DNA of 64,000 nucleotides from an uncultured Lachnospiraceae bacterium. Lineage in GTDB: Bacteria > Bacillota > Clostridia > Lachnospirales > Lachnospiraceae. The notes beneath the pieces were generated by a model. It was given only the letters and a program-made list of their open reading frames with translations, was not told the DNA's origin and did no database searches. The position numbers and the translations under genes were made by a program. The DNA lies in contig CAMOWK010000001.1 in assembly GCA_946628415.1 (NCBI GenBank), positions 186,001-250,000 on the forward strand, given 5' to 3'. Below, one piece after another: positions 26,947 to 34,389 of the stretch; the first letter of the stretch is position 1; every line of letters begins with the position of its first letter.

Positions 26947-27892
26947 CCACATAAGATATTGTCATTCCATCTCCAACTGCAACGATGGATGTTATGAATC
27001 TGTCATCATTTTTAAGATTTCTGAGAAACTCTCGCATCCTGTCATGTATGGTTCTGTCCCTCTTTTCAACATGGAAATGTGACTCAAGGATTTCACCACT
27101 CATTAGAATGTTATCACACACGATAACACTTCCTTTTCTGACATATTTAAGTACCATATCAAGATATGTCTGATACTGCGCTTTAGCGGCATCGATGAAA
27201 ACCATATCAAACTGAATATCGACTTTATCTACAGATTTATCAGTATAATCATCTACATATTCAGAATCATTTCCTGCTTTTCTGCATAAATACCCGGATA
27301 GATCATCAAGTATTTCAGCGGCATCACCGCAAAGGACTGTGATCTTGTCAGACAGTCCCATTTTATCGATATTTGTCCGTGCTATTTCCGCTGTCTTCTC
27401 ATCTATTTCTATACTTACAATCCGCGCATCTCTATCCCCGGCGTCCTCACATCCCGGATTAGCACTCATTTTCACATCACTTGCCGCATCATCGAGCTCA
27501 CCCTCATCACTTGCCTCATCACCGAACTTTTCTTCATCACTTGCTGCATCACCGAGCTTTTCTTCATCACTTGCTGCATGACCGAACTTTTCTTTATCAC
27601 TTGCTGCATCACCGAGCTCACCCTCATCACTTGCTGCATTTTCATGTTCTCCCCCGTCGCCGTACTCTTCCATTGCTTCAGCCATAACAATCGCTGAATA
27701 TCCGACAGCCGTCCCGACTTCAAGTATCCTTCCCGGTTTATGTATTGCGATAAGTGTACGGAGGAAATCCCTCGTCTCATCTCTAATTATCGGTACACAT
27801 GAACTAAGGGCTTCCGAGTGAATCTCTCCCAGAAGCCCTGTATCATCCTTACTAAATGAATTTATGAACGTACGAATCCTTTCGTAATCCAT
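26942..27892 (-). CDS. trmR: TrmR-like tRNA 5-hydroxyuridine methyltransferase with repeat insertion
   Basis: 316 aa from ATG 27892. Class I O-methyltransferase (COMT family) with motif I ILEVGTAVGYSAIVMAEAM, ARIVSIEIDEKTAE, VDIQFDMVFIDAAKAQY and VIVCDNILMSG, as in YrrM/TrmR, which methylates ho5U34 of tRNA to mo5U. Family members are about 210-220 aa; the excess is mostly an acidic insertion at residues about 80-155 that includes six 10-residue repeats (AASDEEKLGD type), placed between the first SAM loop and the second strand. Synteny with trhP, the mltG-like gene, ruvX and ireB supports the assignment. A general catechol-type methyltransferase is the alternative. Confidence 0.82.
   Translation of the reverse strand: MDYERIRTFINSFSKDDTGLLGEIHSEALSSCVPIIRDETRDFLRTLIAIHKPGRILEVGTAVGYSAIVMAEAMEEYGDGGEHENAASDEGELGDAASDKEKFGHAASDEEKLGDAASDEEKFGDEASDEGELDDAASDVKMSANPGCEDAGDRDARIVSIEIDEKTAEIARTNIDKMGLSDKITVLCGDAAEILDDLSGYLCRKAGNDSEYVDDYTDKSVDKVDIQFDMVFIDAAKAQYQTYLDMVLKYVRKGSVIVCDNILMSGEILESHFHVEKRDRTIHDRMREFLRNLKNDDRFITSIVAVGDGMTISYVV
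27458..27637 (-). repeat. 30-bp minisatellite inside trmR
   Basis: Six tandem 30-bp units, each coding for ten residues of the form (A/E)ASD(E/K)x(E/K)(L/F)(G/D)(D/H). The units keep the reading frame and differ by a few substitutions, so the array expands in whole codons. Confidence 0.85.
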
Positions 27893-27961
27893 ATGTCCAA
27901 CCCCCAACTACAATATTTTACATACACATATATACCAGCTATAATTTTTTAACCTATTTGG

Positions 27962-28395
27962 TTCTTATAGCCGTTTCTATCACTTCAGCATACTTAAGCC
28001 TCATAAACGGCTATAAATTCCCCTTAATCTATGCGTACTTATAGCTGTTTCTGTCACTTCAGCATACTTAAATCTCATAAACGGCTATAAATTTCCCTTA
28101 ATCTATGCGTACTTATAGCCGTTTCTATCACTTCAGCATACTTAAGCCTCATAAACAGCTATAAATTCCCCTTAATCTATGCATACTTATAGCCGTTTCT
28201 GTCACTTCAGCATGCTTAAACCTCATAAACGGCTATAAATTCCCCTTAATCTATGCGTACTTATAGCCGTTTCTATCACTTCAGCATACTTAAACCTCAT
28301 AAACGGCTATAAATTTCCCTTAATCTATGCGTACTTATAGCCGTTTCTGTCACTTCAGCATGCTTAAACCGCATTAACGGCTATAAATTCTATTA
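27962..28395. repeat. 74-bp tandem repeat, about six copies, each with an inverted repeat
   Basis: Copies start at 27966, 28040, 28114, 28188, 28262 and 28336, exactly 74 bases apart; the last is incomplete. Each unit holds TATAGCCGTTT and AAACGGCTATA about 25 bases apart, so each can fold into an 11-bp hairpin, with CTTAAG or a variant inside. Single changes (for example the C to T change in the left arm at 28040) leave wobble pairs. The array is not coding and lies between the mltG-like gene and trmR, which belong to one gene neighbourhood; it forms most of a 720-bp gap. Confidence 0.9.
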
Positions 28396-28443
28396 CTTGC
28401 CTCTTTTTTATAGCTATATGATTTATCCATCATATTATTTGGA

Positions 28444-28625
28444 ATTTTCAGATGCTATCACTCGCTGGAATTTCCAGATGCTATCTCTCACCGGCATTTT
28501 CAGATGCTATCTCTCGCCGACATTTTCAGATGCTATCACTCGCCGGTATTTTCAGATGCTATCACTCGCCGGCATTTCCAGATGCTATCACTCGCCGGCA
28601 TTTTCAGATGCTATCATTCATCGGC
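28444..28625. repeat. 26-bp tandem repeat, seven copies
   Basis: CAGATGCTAT begins at 28449, 28475, 28501, 28527, 28553, 28579 and 28605, a strict 26-base period; units contain the palindrome GCCGGC or variants. The period is not a multiple of three, so it is not an in-frame protein repeat. The last copy overlaps the stop codon region of the mltG-like gene, so the array may have grown from the 3' end of that gene. Between the two arrays (28396-28443) nothing was recognised. Confidence 0.9.
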
Positions 28626-29231
28626 ATCTCCACCATCAGCATCTCCACCTTCAGCGTCACCACCATCAGCGTCTCCGCCGTCTACAGTCTCACCGTCAGT
28701 AGGCATGTCTTCACCACCGGACTCGTCTCCGGTCTCACCGGAATCATAAACATCAACACCGGTATCTACCTTTATCTTGTCATTAGCATCGTCCTCGTCT
28801 TCTTCCTCTTTATTTTCATTATAGCCGCATATCATGTCGATGATATCGCCATACTTCATGGAAGGAGACATGCCGTAGGAACCTGCCTTGACATCCTTTC
28901 CGTATCCGCCGATCTTAATCTTTGCCATCATAACGTACTTGTTATCAATGACACCGGAATCAAAGATAATTTCCGAAATCTCGGTCGCCGATGAATCCAT
29001 CGGAATCTCTACAACAACCGTATCCTTTGAAGCAGGATTCTTTGCCTTATCACTGAATACATCATAAGCGAATTTAAATGAAACAGAAAAGCCTTTGATA
29101 AAAAGGAAAATGATTCCGACTATGATCAGAGCCTCTATGGCGTAGTAAATAAAACCGCCAAGTCCTCTTTCAGCAATCTTGTATCCGTCTATTTTGTTTT
29201 TTTTCTTTCCTCTTGCCATATGTCTACTCAT
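28614..29231 (-). CDS. MltG/YceG-like membrane protein lacking the catalytic domain
   Basis: 205 aa. A basic N-terminus, one membrane helix (about 26-52) and a small domain with VVEIPMDSSATEISEIIFDSGVI and KAGSYGMSPSMKYGDIIDMI, which match the LysM-like front part of MltG; the large YceG lytic domain with its Glu is absent (full MltG is 330-380 aa). The C-terminal 70 residues are acidic low complexity ending in GGDADGGDAEGG repeats. Start at 29231, or ATG 29219; the upstream gene overlaps by 8 bp. Short MltG-like proteins occur in this bacterial group; a regulatory or scaffolding role is possible. It lies where yrrL (mltG) lies in B. subtilis. Confidence 0.68.
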   Translation of the reverse strand: MSRHMARGKKKNKIDGYKIAERGLGGFIYYAIEALIIVGIIFLFIKGFSVSFKFAYDVFSDKAKNPASKDTVVVEIPMDSSATEISEIIFDSGVIDNKYVMMAKIKIGGYGKDVKAGSYGMSPSMKYGDIIDMICGYNENKEEEDEDDANDKIKVDTGVDVYDSGETGDESGGEDMPTDGETVDGGDADGGDAEGGDADGGDADE

Positions 29232-29565
29232 CTTCTACAACTAAATCAAAATATATATCCTTTGCAATTTCACTGTACATTTCCTGAACCAGTTCCGAAA
29301 GTCTGCTTTCCGCACGAAGAAAATCACTGACCACGGAATTATGAAGAAAGTCATCATAATCATGGATCATCCTGATTAAGTCATCAAATCTGTTGTCTCC
29401 ACTGTAATTATGAATGTCAGAGTTAATCTTCTTAAGCTCCTTAAGGCGATTATAGAGATCCTTGTTGGAACGAAGATTCTTTCTGGCTATCACATACTTT
29501 CTGTACTCTTCGGAGTCCTTAAGCATCTGATTCAGTTCCCTGCATTTTGCAATAATATCACTCAT
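29224..29565 (-). CDS. YlbF/YmcA-family protein
   Basis: 113 aa from ATG 29565, which has AAAGG seven bases upstream; a longer frame has no ribosome site. Sequence IIAKCRELNQMLKDSEEYRKYVIARKNL is the typical helical N-terminus of the YlbF/YmcA (Com_YlbF) family, and LYNRLKELKKINSDIH continues the helical hairpin. In B. subtilis YlbF, YmcA and YaaT form a complex that steers RNase Y. Here it is next to the RNase J gene, which suggests RNA turnover. It overlaps the mltG-like gene. Confidence 0.75.
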   Translation of the reverse strand: MSDIIAKCRELNQMLKDSEEYRKYVIARKNLRSNKDLYNRLKELKKINSDIHNYSGDNRFDDLIRMIHDYDDFLHNSVVSDFLRAESRLSELVQEMYSEIAKDIYFDLVVEDE

Positions 29566-29677
29566 GCTTGTACCTTTCGGAGTATCAGCGGTTTGCTGCT
29601 CCGAAATCCTCCTTCGTCGAACTGCTCCTTTGGAACAGGGTTTGTGCAGCATAAGAACGCCTAATGCATTCTCATAC

Positions 29678-31336
29678 TTATACCTCAGAAATAATCGGAA
29701 GTATCATAGGACTTCTCTTGGTTCTCTTCCAAAGGAACTCGCCAAGCGAATCCTTGAGACTTGCCTTAATCTTGCCCCAATCACAGGAATATCTTCTTAT
29801 CGCATCTGAAAGCGCCTCTTCTGCAACTACCCTGCAGTCAAGAATAAGCATTTCAGATTCTCTTACATAAACAAAACCACGTGAAACTATATCAGGTCCG
29901 GCAAGAATTTCTCCCGATGCACGGTCAAGCGTTACCGCAACTATAATAAGTCCGTTCTGGGAAAGCTGCTGTCTGTCCCTAAGAACTATATTCCCGACAT
30001 CACCTACACCGAGTCCGTCAACCAGAACTTCACCGGCAGGCACCTTCGCGGTTACCTCGAATATATCATCAGCAATGCTAAGCACATCTCCCGAAGAAAG
30101 AATCTTGATATTCTCTTTCGGAATACCCATTTCGCGAGCCAGCTCGGAATGTCTCTTAAGGTGCTTATATTCACCGTGAACCGGAATAGCGTACTTCGGC
30201 TTCGTAAGCGCATACATAAGCTTAAGTTCTTCCTGACACGCATGTCCCGATACATGAGTATCATGGTAAATGACCTTAGCGCCTTTCATTTCCAGCTCGT
30301 TAATCACCTTATTCACTGCCTTTTCATTTCCCGGAATAGGACTTGATGAAAAGATTACAAGGTCGCCCGGAACTATGGAAATCTTGCTGTGTATATTCGC
30401 AGCGATTCTGGAAAGAACCGCCATATTTTCGCCCTGGCTTCCTGTAGTTATAATTACTTCCTTTTCACCCGGATACTCGTTAACATTTTCCATGTCGATA
30501 AGAGTATTTTCCGGAATCCTGATATAGCCAAGTTCAGAAGCTATTCCAAGAATATTGACCATACTTCTTCCGTCAACAGCAACCTTTCTGCCATATTTAT
30601 ATGCAGAATTGATTATCTGCTGTACACGGTCAACATTCGATGCAAATGTTGCAATAATTATTCTTCTGTCTCTGTTATCATCAAACAGATGATCAAATGT
30701 CTTGCCTATCGTTTTTTCGGACGGAGTAAATCCCGGTCTTTCTACATTTGTAGAATCTGCGAGCAATGCAAGAACTCCCTTCTTGCCAAGCTCACCAAAC
30801 CTCGGAAGATCGATAACTCCGCCATTTACAGGTGTATAATCAACCTTAAAATCACCCGTATGAACTATAGTTCCCTTAGGTGTATATATGGCAAGAGCCG
30901 CAGAATCCGCAATGCTGTGATTTGTTCTGATAAACTCAATCCTGAAGCATCCGAGATTTATGATCTGACCGTATGTAACAACCTTACGCTTTACATTACT
31001 TATAAGGTTATGCTCTTTCAGTTTATACTCTATAATGCCCATGGTAAGCTTTGTAGCATATATAGGCATATTAATCTGCTTTTCAATATAAGGGATGGCT
31101 CCGATATGATCCTCATGTCCATGAGTAATAACGAGTCCCTTAATTCTGTCCTGATTCTCTATTAAGTAGGACACATCCGGAATGACAAGGTCTATACCGA
31201 GCATGTCATCCGTCGGAAACGACAGTCCGCAATCAATAACGATTATACTGTCCTCATATTCTATTGCAGTGATGTTCATCCCTATCTGCTCAAGTCCGCC
31301 AAGCGGGATGAGTTTCACCGCGTCGCTGCTGTTCAT
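29678..31336 (-). CDS. rnj: Ribonuclease J
   Basis: 552 aa, full length. Metallo-beta-lactamase/beta-CASP enzyme: HGHEDHIGAIPY binds the two zinc ions, with HTGDFKVD, the beta-CASP motif TGSQGE near residue 320, and HVSGHA. RNase J is the 5'-to-3' exonuclease and endonuclease of Firmicutes for mRNA decay and rRNA maturation. GGAGG precedes ATG 31336. It lies between ruvX and the ylbF-like gene, in the ireB-ruvX cluster. Confidence 0.95.
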   Translation of the reverse strand: MNSSDAVKLIPLGGLEQIGMNITAIEYEDSIIVIDCGLSFPTDDMLGIDLVIPDVSYLIENQDRIKGLVITHGHEDHIGAIPYIEKQINMPIYATKLTMGIIEYKLKEHNLISNVKRKVVTYGQIINLGCFRIEFIRTNHSIADSAALAIYTPKGTIVHTGDFKVDYTPVNGGVIDLPRFGELGKKGVLALLADSTNVERPGFTPSEKTIGKTFDHLFDDNRDRRIIIATFASNVDRVQQIINSAYKYGRKVAVDGRSMVNILGIASELGYIRIPENTLIDMENVNEYPGEKEVIITTGSQGENMAVLSRIAANIHSKISIVPGDLVIFSSSPIPGNEKAVNKVINELEMKGAKVIYHDTHVSGHACQEELKLMYALTKPKYAIPVHGEYKHLKRHSELAREMGIPKENIKILSSGDVLSIADDIFEVTAKVPAGEVLVDGLGVGDVGNIVLRDRQQLSQNGLIIVAVTLDRASGEILAGPDIVSRGFVYVRESEMLILDCRVVAEEALSDAIRRYSCDWGKIKASLKDSLGEFLWKRTKRSPMILPIISEV

Positions 31337-31381
31337 TTAATTTTTTCCTCCAATTATTCTGCACAGAAAATGTATCTTGAA

Positions 31382-31810
31382 TCAGCCTTTATTCCCCTGC
31401 ATATCAAGATAAGTCTGAAGAATGATCGCCGCTGCAACCTTATCTACATAAGTCTTCCTGTCTTTTTTTGCCACATCCATATCTGACAGAACCCTGTCCG
31501 CTGATACGGTACTGAGTCTTTCATCGATAAATGTAACGCTGATTCCCGTCCTTCTCTCAAGGTTTTCTTTAAACTCTTCTGTAAGACGGACTCTTTCACC
31601 TTCTGTATTATTCATATTCTTAGGGTATCCCAGAACTATGTCCGTGATACCCTCCGCTATAATTATCTCTTCAATTCTTTGAAATGTATGGCGCAGCTTA
31701 TTTGTGCGCTCTCTGGTAATGGTTTCGTAAGGCTGTGCTATAAGAAGACTCTCGTCCGATATAGCGACTCCTACAGTTTTATCACCAAAATCAAGTCCCA
31801 TGTATCTCAT
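31382..31810 (-). CDS. ruvX: RuvX/YqgF Holliday junction resolvase-like protein
   Basis: 142 aa RNase H-like fold. MRYMGLDFGDKTVGVAIS has the first catalytic Asp, VLGYPKNMNNTEG the central motif, VTFIDERLSTVSA the second acidic pair, and VDKVAAAIILQTYLD the last. The family resolves recombination intermediates and takes part in 16S rRNA 5' end processing. It starts nine bases after ireB, as in B. subtilis yrzL-yrrK. Confidence 0.94.
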   Translation of the reverse strand: MRYMGLDFGDKTVGVAISDESLLIAQPYETITRERTNKLRHTFQRIEEIIIAEGITDIVLGYPKNMNNTEGERVRLTEEFKENLERRTGISVTFIDERLSTVSADRVLSDMDVAKKDRKTYVDKVAAAIILQTYLDMQGNKG

Positions 31811-31819
31811 TTGGATACC

Positions 31820-32071
31820 CTAATCCTTAAGCTTAGTCTCAATATAGTTTTCAAGAAGTACTTCTATGATCTCATCTCTTTCAACCTTCATGATAAGACT
31901 TCTTGCATTTTTATGGCTGGTAATATAAGTCGGATCACCGCTCATGATATAACCGACCACCTGACTTACAGGATTATAACCCTTCTCGGACAGCGCCTGA
32001 TAAACCTTCTCAAGCACCTCCGGAACCTCTATGATATTGTCTCTAATTAAATCCATATCCTGAGTACTCAT
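31820..32071 (-). CDS. ireB: IreB family regulatory protein (UPF0297)
   Basis: 83 aa from ATG 32071, set by AAGGG eight bases upstream. [36 protein letters not shown] is the hallmark of YrzL/IreB. In Enterococcus IreB is a substrate of the PASTA kinase IreK and controls cephalosporin tolerance. A PASTA kinase and its phosphatase are encoded at 52395-55454 in this window, so the partners exist. Complete by length. Confidence 0.93.
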   Translation of the reverse strand: MSTQDMDLIRDNIIEVPEVLEKVYQALSEKGYNPVSQVVGYIMSGDPTYITSHKNARSLIMKVERDEIIEVLLENYIETKLKD

Positions 32072-32168
32072 AACCAACACCCTTCCGCATCTGTCAAAAC
32101 GTGCTCATAATCTGTAATATAATACACCATTTTACAGATTAAGGCAAGAGTGCCGAATCATTTTTCGA

Positions 32169-32222
32169 GGAGACAGAGAACCGTCCCCTGTCTCCTTTTT
32201 CGGTATATGACTAAAGTCATAT
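32169..32222. repeat. REP-like hairpin (copy 1) and adjacent palindrome
   Basis: GGAGACAG (32169-32176) pairs with CTGTCTCC (32188-32195); the loop reads AGAACCGTCCC. T5 follows on the plus strand and U-rich sequence on the other side, so it could end transcription of either strand. A second palindrome ATATGACT-AA-AGTCATAT occupies 32205-32222. The first element recurs twice at 37188-37272. The 168-bp gap from ireB to the lipoprotein gene holds nothing else. Confidence 0.75.
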
Positions 32223-32239
32223 TTAGTATGTGAATATTA

Positions 32240-33691
32240 TCATTTTTCAACAGTCAACATATGATACTCACCGGCCTGCTGAATAAAGAATACAGAGCTT
32301 CCGTTAAGGTTGGAATCGGTTATGTAATCAGGAACGGAATATGCTGATTCTGCGTCGAATTCTTCGCTGACCTTGTTCTGCTCCTCATCTATGATCCATC
32401 CCTTACCATCTCTGATAACTACTGCATAGCCGTTACAGAAATCAGTCGCATCGTCGTACCATTCACCTGTCTCTGTCAGGTCGTCATTTCTGATATAACC
32501 CCATTTCTCATCAGTATTCTCAACAAGCAGCAGGTCATGGTATGCAATAGCTGCAGAGATATATTTCTTATCAGAAGCGAATTCACCGGTCTTAAGATCA
32601 ATGATCTTATAATAGCTTAAGTCATCTGAAACCTTCTCAACAGCACCGAGCGCCCTACTTTCCAGCGCGGTACATTTGCTGCATCCATTATCTTCAGTGA
32701 AATACTTTGTCCAGAGCACATCCTGTGGTTCCTCAACATATTCGCCGGTCTTGACATTGTAGAAACCTTGCTTTATGGCAGACATATTCCATGTTCCATC
32801 ACCATTTTCTTCTCTTTCTCCGGAGAGCATGGATGCAGAAATCCAACCTTCTTTATTAGGGAGATTGTCATTAAAAGAAATCGGGCAGCTATCCACGTAA
32901 GGAATACTGATCTCATCGCCGGTATATGTTACATTTTCTCCTGAAATGAGCTGTGATTTTTCCAGGTCAGCAGGCTTAGTAAAACAGAAGCACTCACGGC
33001 TATCATCATACTTTGCGAACTTGGCGATAATTGTTCCATATGATGTATTGAATGTCATCCCATCATTTTTAATGAACTGCGTCTTTGAAAATGCGCATTC
33101 ATCGTTTGTCGGAGCTCCGCAGGCTCTTATCAGGGTATCTTTATCTATACTTCCATCCTCGGAAATTTTGTACTGCTCTCCAAATACAAGATCATCTCTG
33201 TAATCCGTAATATAGAATATCGCCGGACTCTTCACGCCCATCCTGTAAAGCGAATTCATATCTCCGTTCATGACAGCTGAAACAAAGAAACCATCGTCCG
33301 TAGCCTTTTTTACTATAAATGTACCGCCCTGCTGATTTAACGTGACGCTATCAAAACCGTTGCTCAGGCCTTCCGGAAACCTGTCATCAGAAAGTACATT
33401 CCCTTCTTTATCAATGATATAATATTGTTCACCCTGCTTTGTGACCATATAATCATCACTTATATAATCAACCTTCTCAGGATATGACCAGTCTGAAATG
33501 TTTATATTCAGCATATTCATCTCTGCTTCAGTTGCTTCAGTATCCTCTTCTGTAGCTTCTGTCACTGTGACATTTCCTTCATCAACAGTATCAGTTTCAC
33601 CAGGAACATTTACCGGTCCACATCCGGCAAGCATTGTTACAGCCATAATCATAGCAATTGATACAGATAAAATCTTCTTTCTCATTTTCAT
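32240..33691 (-). CDS. Lipoprotein with WG-like repeats
   Basis: 483 aa. Signal peptide with lipobox LAGC (Cys about residue 25), then a Thr/Glu-rich linker and a beta-rich domain. Repeats such as KQGEQYYIIDKEGNVL, NTDEKWGYIRNDDL and VVIRDGKGWIIDEEQN are WG/KWG-type beta-propeller-like units. Exported and anchored outside the membrane; function unknown. It starts 12 bp after the two-helix membrane protein gene, so it is probably driven by the same ECF-type promoter at 34335-34361 and belongs to the sigma factor's regulon. Confidence 0.82.
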   Translation of the reverse strand: MKMRKKILSVSIAMIMAVTMLAGCGPVNVPGETDTVDEGNVTVTEATEEDTEATEAEMNMLNINISDWSYPEKVDYISDDYMVTKQGEQYYIIDKEGNVLSDDRFPEGLSNGFDSVTLNQQGGTFIVKKATDDGFFVSAVMNGDMNSLYRMGVKSPAIFYITDYRDDLVFGEQYKISEDGSIDKDTLIRACGAPTNDECAFSKTQFIKNDGMTFNTSYGTIIAKFAKYDDSRECFCFTKPADLEKSQLISGENVTYTGDEISIPYVDSCPISFNDNLPNKEGWISASMLSGEREENGDGTWNMSAIKQGFYNVKTGEYVEEPQDVLWTKYFTEDNGCSKCTALESRALGAVEKVSDDLSYYKIIDLKTGEFASDKKYISAAIAYHDLLLVENTDEKWGYIRNDDLTETGEWYDDATDFCNGYAVVIRDGKGWIIDEEQNKVSEEFDAESAYSVPDYITDSNLNGSSVFFIQQAGEYHMLTVEK

Positions 33692-33702
33692 TCTCCTCCT
33701 TA

Positions 33703-34260
33703 TTATGCAACAGCTGCAAGACGGTTCTTGATCAGCATATTCTTTGATATTACAAATTCATCATCTACGTATACGTCGATGGTTGGACTATTACTCATTA
33801 CTTTCTCCATATGAATATATACATTTCTTCCTGATTCTGTTTTAAACGTATAATTAATAGCATTGGTTCGAGAAAATGAGTTATTCATTTCCGGGAATAC
33901 ATTTATACCATCGTGTGTAACATGTATCATCTTGTTTATTTTCTCAGATGTAGGATTCATACTGAGAAAGCCTTCAATAGAACAAACAATTTGCTCACCA
34001 TCTATTTCAAATGAAAAAGTGTTCAGTAAGCTCTTTGTATGCGCATGTGAAAATACAAACATTGCTACTTCTGCTGCAAACACCGGCAAAAGCCACCATG
34101 CTAAAAATGCGTTTCCATTCGGTAGGAATGCATACGGCATAATTGTCAAAGCAAGAAAAGGTCTTATTAAAAATAAGTATAACACTGCAAAAAATGCTAT
34201 CGATGACAGTGCCCATAACATTTTGTTTTCTCTTTTCTCTGCGTTAAAATTTCTGATCAT
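33703..34260 (-). CDS. Two-helix membrane protein of unknown function
   Basis: 185 aa. Two membrane helices (about 14-40 and 53-70), then a 110-residue beta-rich soluble domain (SFEIDGEQIVCSIEGFLSM and following), on the cytoplasmic or outer side. GGGAGG precedes ATG 34260. I do not recognise a family. It is first in an operon with the lipoprotein and directly preceded by the ECF-type promoter motif shared with two other transcription units, which ties it to the sigma factor gene upstream. Confidence 0.75.
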   Translation of the reverse strand: MIRNFNAEKRENKMLWALSSIAFFAVLYLFLIRPFLALTIMPYAFLPNGNAFLAWWLLPVFAAEVAMFVFSHAHTKSLLNTFSFEIDGEQIVCSIEGFLSMNPTSEKINKMIHVTHDGINVFPEMNNSFSRTNAINYTFKTESGRNVYIHMEKVMSNSPTIDVYVDDEFVISKNMLIKNRLAAVA

Positions 34261-34334
34261 TTTCTTTTCCTCCCTAAATAAAAATCACTTGTCTAAGTTA
34301 TCAAATGCTTGGGTTTTCCCCTTCATCTGATATA

Positions 34335-34361
34335 TAGACAAGTGATAGTTCAATTTGGTTT
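34335..34361 (-). promoter_or_regulatory. ECF-type promoter A (membrane protein/lipoprotein operon)
   Basis: Minus-strand AAACC (34357-34361), 17 bases, GTCTA (34335-34339). The same two boxes with the same spacing occur at 36763-36789 and 36831-36857, and shared flanks include AAAATAAAACC upstream and GTCTAT(A/C)TATCAGAT at the -10. The 'AAC'-containing -35 and GTC-type -10 are typical of ECF sigma factors. Confidence 0.72.
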
Positions 34362-34389
34362 TATTTTTTTGAAAATTTTTTTTACTTTT

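Noticed and set aside
27962..28625. CRISPR array
   Set aside because: Repeats are directly adjacent in strict 74- and 26-base periods with no unique spacers, and no cas genes are near.
28397..28994. Long overlapping open frames on the plus strand through the 26-bp repeats
   Set aside because: The frames arise because the 26-base period cycles through all three frames without stops; their products are the same repeated peptide in several frames, there is no ribosome site, and they run antisense to the mltG-like gene.
30389..31165. A 258-codon plus-strand frame inside rnj
   Set aside because: It is fully antisense to a clear RNase J gene and has no recognisable protein features.
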